Positions 5,956 to 9,999 of a DNA stretch of 9,999 nucleotides are shown piece by piece. A program made the translations under genes and the position numbers. Source of the DNA: Gemmatimonadota bacterium (GTDB lineage: Bacteria > Gemmatimonadota > Gemmatimonadetes > Gemmatimonadales > GWC2-71-9); NCBI GenBank assembly GCA_003222235.1, contig QHVD01000298.1, positions 1-9,999 of the forward strand, read 5' to 3'. How positions within the stretch are numbered: position 1 is the first letter of the stretch; each line of letters starts with the position of its first letter. The notes beneath the pieces were generated by a model. That model worked only from the letters and a program-made list of their open reading frames with translations, was not told the DNA's origin and did not search any database.

Positions 5956-6549
5956 TCATCTCGGGCGCGAGAGCGCGCCGCGCTCTGCGCGCGTGACCGG
6001 GGTGGCCGCCCGCGCCGGCCTCGTCCCGCACGGCGGCCCGTCGATCATCAGGGAGATAGTTCCGAGCGGCAGGGCGCTCCCCTCGTTGTACAGGATCGAC
6101 GCCGCAAGGTCGTATTCGGCATGGACGGGAAGGCCCCGCCGGCCCGTCTGTCCGACGATGACCGCGAATCGGTGGCGGCTGTGCGGGTCGACGAGCTGCG
6201 AGACCGTGACGCTCCGGTGCTCAAGCCCGCGCTCGGGGTCGAGCAACAGATTGTACTCCGCGGCCGGAACGGACTCCCGACACCTTGCCTTTTGCGTCCG
6301 CGCGCTCCGGCGGGTGACGTCGACCTCGATTCGTGTGAGGAAGCTCGTCGACGGCGCCGGATTACGCAGCGTGATCTCGACGAGGGGGAACACCCCCTGG
6401 GAATCCCGGATGACCCGCACCGCCTCGAGCTCGAGCGCGTGGCGGCGCGACTCCCACGAGCCGCGGGCGACGCTGTGTACCCGCGCTCCCACCATGGCCC
6501 CAACTCCCAGGATGGCCCCCGCGGAGAGCACGGCACGAGCGACGCTCAC
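5956..6549 (-). CDS. Membrane-anchored or exported beta-rich protein, unknown function
   Basis: A 197-residue protein starting with GTG at 6549, overlapping the end of the ligase frame as GTGA, which suggests translational coupling. The N-terminus has one hydrophobic segment (about residues 3-23, ARAVLSAGAILGVGAMVGAR) without a clear cleavage site, so it may be anchored with the rest outside the cytoplasm. The body looks like a beta-sandwich: FPLVEITLRNPAPSTSF (54-70), then LTRIEVDVT, then HRFAVIVG, and near the end a strand ASILYNEG followed by LGTISLMIDG. The tail after about residue 170 is Arg/Ala-rich and low-complexity. I recognise no family. Protein-like alternation of hydrophobic strands and the coupling to the ligase frame are why I accept it over the longer open frames on the opposite strand. 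Confidence 0.68.
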   Translation of the reverse strand: MSVARAVLSAGAILGVGAMVGARVHSVARGSWESRRHALELEAVRVIRDSQGVFPLVEITLRNPAPSTSFLTRIEVDVTRRSARTQKARCRESVPAAEYNLLLDPERGLEHRSVTVSQLVDPHSRHRFAVIVGQTGRRGLPVHAEYDLAASILYNEGSALPLGTISLMIDGPPCGTRPARAATPVTRAERGALSRPR

Positions 6550-7724
6550 AATGCCGCAGGGTCGCGTCGCGCCTCACCCCTAGCAGGGGGTGAGCGCCCG
6601 CGACCGCGAAAGATCGCTTGCACGGCCGCAATGGTGTCCGCCTGGTCGGCGGTCTTGTCGGTGCGATAGCGCTTCACGCGGGCGAAGCGGAGCGCGACCC
6701 CGCCCGGGTACTGGGGGCTCGCCTGCACGTCGTTGAACGCGACCTCGACCACGAGCTCGGGGCGCACATAGACGGTGTAGTCGTCCCGGCTGATTTCGAG
6801 TTGGAGCAGCCGGATGGTCTGCCACGCGAGCATTTCGTCGGTCATCCCCTTGAACGTCTTCCCGAGCATGACGAACCCCCCACCCTCGGTGTCCCGGGCA
6901 CCGAGGTGCAGGTTCGAGAGCCACCCTCGGCGACGTCCGTGGCCCCATTCGGCCGCGAGCACCGCGAGATCGAGCGTCTGCGCCGGCTTCACCTTGAGCC
7001 ACCGCTGCCCGCGGTTCCCGGCCTCGTACGGCGCGTCGCGGGCCTTGGCCATGATCCCTTCGTGTCCACGCCCCAGGGCGGTGTCGAGAAACCCCTGCGC
7101 CGCGTCGCCCGATCCGGTCACGGTTCGCGGAATCACGATCCCACCGGGGAGGACCTCGGTCAGCGCCTCAAACCGCCGCTCTTGCGGCTCGTCGAGCAGC
7201 GAGTCCCCGTCCAGATAGAGGATGTCGAAGAAGAATGGGGCGAGCGGCAACTCCTGCCGGAGTCGGTCGACGTCGAGCTTGCGGCCGAAACGCCGCATCG
7301 TGGTTTGGAACGGATGCGGTGTTCCCCCTGGCTGGAGCGCGATCGCCTCCCCGTCGAGCATCAGCTCGCGGGCGGGGAGCGCACGAACGACCTCCACGAG
7401 CTCGGGCACCGCCCCTGTGACCTCGTTGAGCCGCCGGGAGTAGATCCGCACATCGTCGCCGCTCTTGTGAACCTGGATGCGGGCGCCGTCGAGCTTGAAC
7501 TCGAGCGCCGCCTCGCCCAGCCGCGCCAGGGCGTCACGCACGTCGTCGGCCGAGTCTGCGAGCATGGGGAGGACCGGGCGGAAGAGGCGAATCGCAAAGC
7601 GCGACAGCCCGGCGTCCCCTTCCAGCAACGCAGCCTTCGCTACGCTCGGTAGATCGCCCGCCGCCATCACGGCGCGCCGCACCCGCTCCGCCGGCACGCC
7701 GGCGGCCTGCGCCACCGCTTCCAC
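6546..7724 (-). CDS. ATP-dependent DNA ligase, catalytic and OB domains (frame separated from its N-terminal domain)
   Basis: A 392-residue frame holding the whole nucleotidyltransferase core. Motif I is KLDGAR with the AMP-accepting K77, and motif III lies in FFFDILYLDG (164-173). Motif IV is EGIMAK (222-227) and motif V WLKVK (242-246). The OB-fold ends with motif VI, RFARVKRYRTDK (346-357). The enzyme seals nicks in DNA using ATP. It belongs to the archaeal/LigB-like type that normally has an N-terminal DNA-binding domain of about 200 residues. Here most of that domain is in another frame upstream. The GTG at 7724 is simply the first in-frame start; in-frame family-like sequence (GELRQGALEGLV) continues back to about 7760, with a stop at 7785-7787. 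If made from 7724, it would be a core ligase like LigD/LigC-type enzymes, which lack that domain. Whether it is active is unknown. Confidence 0.88.
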   Translation of the reverse strand: MEAVAQAAGVPAERVRRAVMAAGDLPSVAKAALLEGDAGLSRFAIRLFRPVLPMLADSADDVRDALARLGEAALEFKLDGARIQVHKSGDDVRIYSRRLNEVTGAVPELVEVVRALPARELMLDGEAIALQPGGTPHPFQTTMRRFGRKLDVDRLRQELPLAPFFFDILYLDGDSLLDEPQERRFEALTEVLPGGIVIPRTVTGSGDAAQGFLDTALGRGHEGIMAKARDAPYEAGNRGQRWLKVKPAQTLDLAVLAAEWGHGRRRGWLSNLHLGARDTEGGGFVMLGKTFKGMTDEMLAWQTIRLLQLEISRDDYTVYVRPELVVEVAFNDVQASPQYPGGVALRFARVKRYRTDKTADQADTIAAVQAIFRGRGRSPPARGEARRDPAAL

Positions 7725-7760
7725 TACGAGCCCCTCGAGCGCGCCCTGGCGCAGCTCGCC

Positions 7761-8094
7761 GACGCGCCCGCGCGAGCAGCTCTCTCAAGAGGCGCAGCTT
7801 CTCGCCGACCGAGCCCTTCCCCGCCACGCCGGCGACTCGCGCGAACGCCGCGTCCACTTCGGACAATGTCAGCGTGGGCGACGCAGCTGCCGAGTCAGGC
7901 GCCGCCGCCCGCACTCCGGCGAACCCGACGCCCAGCTTCGCCTGACGCAGGTTCCCGCAGAGAAACGCGCCGGCGATCTCGATCTCGTCCGGCTCCAACC
8001 GGCGGAGCAGTGCCGCGAGGAGAGCCACCTTCTCGAGCCGCCCGCTGGCCCGGGCGACTTGGCCGGACGTACCGACGAGGTCGGAGAGGCGCAT
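7761..8094 (-). pseudogene. N-terminal DNA-binding domain of the DNA ligase, out of frame with the rest
   Basis: About 108 residues starting at the ATG at 8094 (MRLSDLVGTSGQVARASGRL and on) match the usual beginning of ATP-dependent ligases of this type. They include FLCGNLRQAKLGVGFAGV and end with EKLRLLRELLARA at about 7767. After that the frame becomes an Arg/Ala/Gly-rich shadow and stops at 7534. The continuation expected for the family (GELRQGALEGL and on) is found in a different frame from about 7760. From memory of homologues, about a dozen residues that normally separate these blocks are also missing, pointing to a small out-of-frame deletion within the GCGCG-rich join. An in-frame ATG at 8136 is possible, but 8094 fits the family start. 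A sequencing or assembly error is the alternative. Confidence 0.72.
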
Positions 8095-8144
8095 CAGCGC
8101 ATAAACGTCGTCACACCGAAGCCGGGCGGCTAGCACCGTTGCTC

Positions 8145-8337
8145 AACCCCGGGGCACCGCCCCGGGGTTAACCCACCCGGCGCGCACATCCGGCATCACT
8201 TCATGCGCCGCTGCGCGCCCAGGCGCAGGACTGGATTCCGAGACGTGAGCCCGGTATCGCACGGCGTCTTCACCGGAACGCCGTTGATCACCGTCCGTCC
8301 GAAGGGGTGGGTTAACCCCGGGCCGGCGGCCCGGGGC
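8145..8337. repeat. Second foldback repeat element with hairpin arms
   Basis: The left end has an 11-bp perfect stem (AACCCCGGGGC, loop ACC, GCCCCGGGGTT; 8145-8169). The right end has a 9-bp stem (CCCCGGGCC, loop GGC, GGCCCGGGG; 8316-8336). The two ends are also inverted copies of one another: 8161-8178 is the exact reverse complement of 8305-8322 (18 of 18). The whole element is about 190 bases with about 125 bases of interior that codes for nothing I recognise. It lies between the ligase N-terminal fragment and the four-helix-bundle gene. The architecture parallels the element at 685-864, but the sequence is different. It is probably a non-autonomous mobile or REP-like element. Confidence 0.72.
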
Positions 8338-8395
8338 ATAGCAGGTGCCCCATCCCGGCGCGTCGGCCTCGGCCTTGAGGCGCACCTGCGGGGAA

Positions 8396-8423
8396 TTGAC
8401 ACGGCGGGGACGGTTTTGATACC
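8396..8423 (+). promoter_or_regulatory. Candidate sigma-70-type promoter for the four-helix-bundle gene
   Basis: A perfect TTGACA (8396-8401) is followed after 16 bases by GATACC (8418-8423), a weak -10. A transcript would begin near 8430. That gives a leader of about 30 bases containing AGGGG (8451-8455), four bases before the ATG at 8460. The -35 match is good and the -10 poor. An alternative -10-like TACGCT lies at 8445-8450. Confidence 0.35.
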
Positions 8424-8459
8424 GCTGATCCGCAGCGAGAGCGTTACGCTAGGGGCGCC

Positions 8460-8870
8460 ATGTCGGCTTTCGAACGCCTCGACGCCTGGAAGGTGTGTCA
8501 CGAGCTCGTGCTCGCGCTGCACCGATTCATCAAGTCCCTACCCGACTCACAGCAGGACGACGCGCTGATCTGTGACGTGATGCGCGCCGCCATCCTCGCG
8601 ACGGCCAAGATCGCCCGGGGGTCGGGCACCCACCACCGACGGATGTTTCAGCGGTGCGTGGACCTCGCCGCCGGCCAGCTCGGCGAGCTCGGCTACCATC
8701 TCATGATGGCCCGCGAGTTCGGTGTTCTGCCACCGGAGAAATGGAAGGAATTCGACGCGCTGCGCGGGCGAGCGGTGTTCTACACGTTCAAGCTGTACAT
8801 CTCGCTCGGAGTGAGCCCGGATGCGGGGACGTCACCGGACACGGAGGGCGAGGGCGTGCGCGACCCGTGA
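8460..8870 (+). CDS. Four-helix-bundle protein of the S23/IVS family
   Basis: A 136-residue all-helical protein matching the family first found inside 23S rRNA intervening sequences and also common as free-standing genes. Family landmarks are seen: FERLDAWKVCHELV (helix 1), the MRAAILATAKIARGSG segment (family usually RRAA-x-S-I-x-x-NIAEG), DLAAGQLGELGYHL (family A-x-GSL-x-EL), and a final Tyr/Phe/Lys-rich helix. The usual NIAEG is altered to KIARG. The C-terminal 20 residues are acidic and low-complexity. The fold is pentameric in some relatives. The Avd accessory protein of diversity-generating retroelements shares it, but no reverse transcriptase or variable repeat is present here. Function is unknown. 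It is flanked by a foldback element on the left and G-rich repeats on the right, so the gene may have arrived as a cassette. There is no rRNA in the window. Confidence 0.88.
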   Translation: MSAFERLDAWKVCHELVLALHRFIKSLPDSQQDDALICDVMRAAILATAKIARGSGTHHRRMFQRCVDLAAGQLGELGYHLMMAREFGVLPPEKWKEFDALRGRAVFYTFKLYISLGVSPDAGTSPDTEGEGVRDP

Positions 8871-8873
8871 GTT

Positions 8874-8898
8874 CCCCCTCTCCGGAACGGAGAGGGGG
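8874..8898. terminator. 11-bp hairpin after the four-helix-bundle gene
   Basis: CCCCCTCTCCG (8874-8884), loop GAA, CGGAGAGGGGG (8888-8898): a perfect 11-bp stem beginning three bases after the stop codon. It has no T-run, but its position suits a terminator. It overlaps the first unit of the tandem repeat that follows. Confidence 0.5.
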
Positions 8899-8970
8899 CC
8901 AGGGGGTGAGGACTCCGGAACGGAGAGGGGGTCAGGGGGGGAGGACTCCCGAGCGGGGAGGGTGAGTGAG
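8881..8970. repeat. G-rich tandem repeat, 33-base unit
   Basis: Unit 1 (8881-8913) and unit 2 (8914-8945) are nearly identical copies of TCCGGAACGGAGAGGGGG followed by YCAGGGGGTGAGGAC (unit 2 lacks one base). Unit 3 (8946-8970) is shorter and diverged. The plus strand has four runs of five or six G at 8894-8898, 8902-8906, 8927-8931 and 8935-8940. Similar G-rich hairpin repeats are common between genes in many GC-rich bacteria, which is general knowledge and not tested here. Confidence 0.75.
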
Positions 8971-9019
8971 GCGAGGCGGCCGTCGCAACGGAGACGGGAC
9001 CCGGGGGGTGGGGCGGCTG

Positions 9020-9025
9020 TAAACT
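9020..9025 (+). promoter_or_regulatory. Possible -10 box for the DNA glycosylase gene
   Basis: TAAACT (four of six to TATAAT) ends ten bases before the ATG at 9036 in an otherwise very GC-rich stretch. No Shine-Dalgarno sequence lies between them, so a leaderless or near-leaderless message is possible. No clear -35 box is seen. Confidence 0.3.
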
Positions 9026-9035
9026 TCACACTCTC

Positions 9036-9947
9036 ATGCCCGAGCTCCCGGACATCGTCGTCTATCTGGAGGCCCTCGAGCCGCGGATCGTCGCGCGTCG
9101 CCTCGAGCGCATCCGGATCGGCAGTCCGTTTGTGCTGCGCTCCGCCGAGCCGGCGCCGGCCGAGCTCGCCGGCCGGATGGTTCGCGGCCTCCGCCGGCTC
9201 GGCAAACGCATCGTGATCGAGCTCGACGGTGACGTCTATGCCGTGATCCATCTCATGATCGCGGGACGGCTGCACTGGAAGGTGGCGGGCAGCGCGCTGC
9301 CCGGCCGTCGGGGGCTCGCGGCGTTCGATTGGCCAAACGGGACCCTGCTTCTGACCGAGGCCGGCACCAAACACCGCGCGTCCTTACATCTCGTCCGCAG
9401 CCGGGCGGGGCTCGCAGCGCACGACCCGGGCGGCCTGGAGCCCCTCGACGCCGATCTCGACGCCTTCCGCGCAGCGCTGACGCGCGAGAACCACACCTTG
9501 AAACGTGCCCTGACGGATCCCACGGTCCTCAGTGGCATCGGCAACGCGTACTCGGACGAAATCCTGCACGCAGCGGGGCTCTCGCCCCTCGGGCTGACCT
9601 CTCGTCTGACCGACGCGGACATCGAGCGGCTCCATCGAGCCACTCGCGAGACGCTACGCTCGTGGATCGAGCGATTGCGCGCCGACGTCGGGGACCGGTT
9701 CCCCGAGAACGTGACCGCGTTCCGGCCGGAGATGGCGGTGCACGGTCTCTACCGCAAGCCCTGCCCTGCCTGCGGCGCGCCGGTGCAGCGCATTCGTTAC
9801 GCCGCGAACGAGGTGAACTACTGCCCCCGCTGCCAGACGGATGGAAGAATACTCGCCGACCGCTCCATGTCGCGGCTCCTCAAGAAGGATTGGCCGCGCT
9901 CGTTGGAGGAGTGGGAGGGAAGGTTCGAGGGGAGCGGCGAGACCTAA
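9036..9947 (+). CDS. Fpg/Nei-family DNA glycosylase (base excision repair)
   Basis: A 303-residue bifunctional glycosylase/AP lyase that removes oxidised bases from DNA. It starts MPELPDI, giving the catalytic P2 (Schiff-base nucleophile after Met removal) and E3. K57 in LGKRIVIEL is the conserved lysine of the N-terminal domain. IHLMIAGRL (71-79) aligns with the IHLGMSG loop. The helix-two-turn-helix domain contains SGIGNAYSDEIL with N170. The C-terminal zinc finger is C243-x2-C246-x16-C263-x2-C266. Two family positions look different: the finger arginine (R258 in E. coli Fpg) aligns with N258 here, and the intercalating Met73 aligns with Ile75. A tail of about 30 residues after the finger (MSRLLKKDWPRSLEEWEG) makes it longer than the usual 270. 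It may therefore be a subfamily with its own lesion range. It is alone on its strand after G-rich repeats; the broken ligase is the only other repair gene in view. Confidence 0.93.
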   Translation: MPELPDIVVYLEALEPRIVARRLERIRIGSPFVLRSAEPAPAELAGRMVRGLRRLGKRIVIELDGDVYAVIHLMIAGRLHWKVAGSALPGRRGLAAFDWPNGTLLLTEAGTKHRASLHLVRSRAGLAAHDPGGLEPLDADLDAFRAALTRENHTLKRALTDPTVLSGIGNAYSDEILHAAGLSPLGLTSRLTDADIERLHRATRETLRSWIERLRADVGDRFPENVTAFRPEMAVHGLYRKPCPACGAPVQRIRYAANEVNYCPRCQTDGRILADRSMSRLLKKDWPRSLEEWEGRFEGSGET

Positions 9948-9978
9948 TCTGGATTAACGCATGATCCCGTCAACGCGG

Positions 9979-9998
9979 CCTCTACCGCCCTCTACCGC
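9979..9998. repeat. Two tandem copies of a decamer at the window edge
   Basis: CCTCTACCGC occurs twice head to tail (9979-9988, 9989-9998), and the window then ends, so the array may continue. An ATG at 9961 opens a frame reading MIPSTRPLPPSTA, but it is too short to judge as a gene. Confidence 0.4.
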
Positions 9999-9999
9999 C

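Noticed and set aside
5779..6669. Plus-strand open frame (296 residues) opposite the exported protein
   Set aside because: It runs through the receiver stop region and across two real minus-strand genes, with Arg/Pro-rich composition and no strand or helix pattern.
6618..7652. Long plus-strand open frame (344 residues) opposite the DNA ligase
   Set aside because: The minus strand carries all ligase motifs in order. The plus-strand product is a low-complexity shadow without a ribosome binding site.
8143..8522. Open frames across the second foldback element on both strands
   Set aside because: Their ends lie in the hairpin arms, and the reading is explained by GC-rich repeat sequence.
8460..8870. 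Diversity-generating retroelement, because Avd shares the four-helix-bundle fold
   Set aside because: No reverse transcriptase, template repeat or variable repeat is seen anywhere in the window.
8881..8970. Possible CRISPR array
   Set aside because: Units are directly adjacent tandem copies with no unique spacers, and no cas genes are present.

Overview
The window is a GC-rich (by eye roughly two-thirds G+C), gene-dense stretch of a bacterial chromosome. No rRNA, tRNA, phage or plasmid gene is visible. The mix of genes (soil-type MFS permease, Rieske oxygenase, KdgF-like cupin, Tat-exported amidase, free-standing four-helix-bundle protein of the S23/IVS family, an Fpg/Nei glycosylase with an unusual zinc finger) and the abundant palindromic intergenic repeats resemble soil lineages such as Gemmatimonadota, Acidobacteriota or Rokubacteria. 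Gemmatimonadota is my first guess, from general protein resemblance only.

Left part (1-2360). The C-terminal half of an MFS permease runs in from the left edge. A 180-bp foldback repeat (685-864) follows, then a complete Rieske-type oxygenase alpha subunit (923-2047). Permease and oxygenase may handle one organic acid or quaternary amine, but no reductase or ferredoxin gene is in view. A 64-residue Cys/His protein (2150-2344) converges on a cupin gene (2358-2735, minus strand).

Middle (2736-5782). A 330-bp non-coding stretch with one clear dyad leads to a predicted lipoprotein (3070-3615). It converges across a strong hairpin on a Tat-signal amidase (3652-5298, minus). The amidase is divergent from a degenerate receiver-domain protein (5384-5782, plus). 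The only sequence between these two is an inverted array of CTAGGTG heptamers that touches both start codons.

Right part (5956-9999). A minus-strand pair consists of an ATP-dependent DNA ligase and an anchored or exported protein, overlapping by GTGA. The ligase reading frame is broken: the DNA-binding domain (8094 to about 7770) and the catalytic plus OB domains (about 7784 to 6546) lie in different frames, with some family sequence apparently missing at the join. A second foldback element (8145-8337) separates the ligase from a four-helix-bundle gene (8460-8870, plus). That gene is followed by G-rich hairpin and tandem repeats (8874-8970) and then a complete Fpg/Nei DNA glycosylase (9036-9947). 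The last 50 bases hold only a small decamer repeat and a possible gene start.

I see no complete undescribed multi-gene system. The items most worth following are the two foldback elements with self-palindromic arms, the heptamer array in a divergent promoter region, the broken ligase, and the glycosylase whose zinc-finger arginine appears to be replaced.
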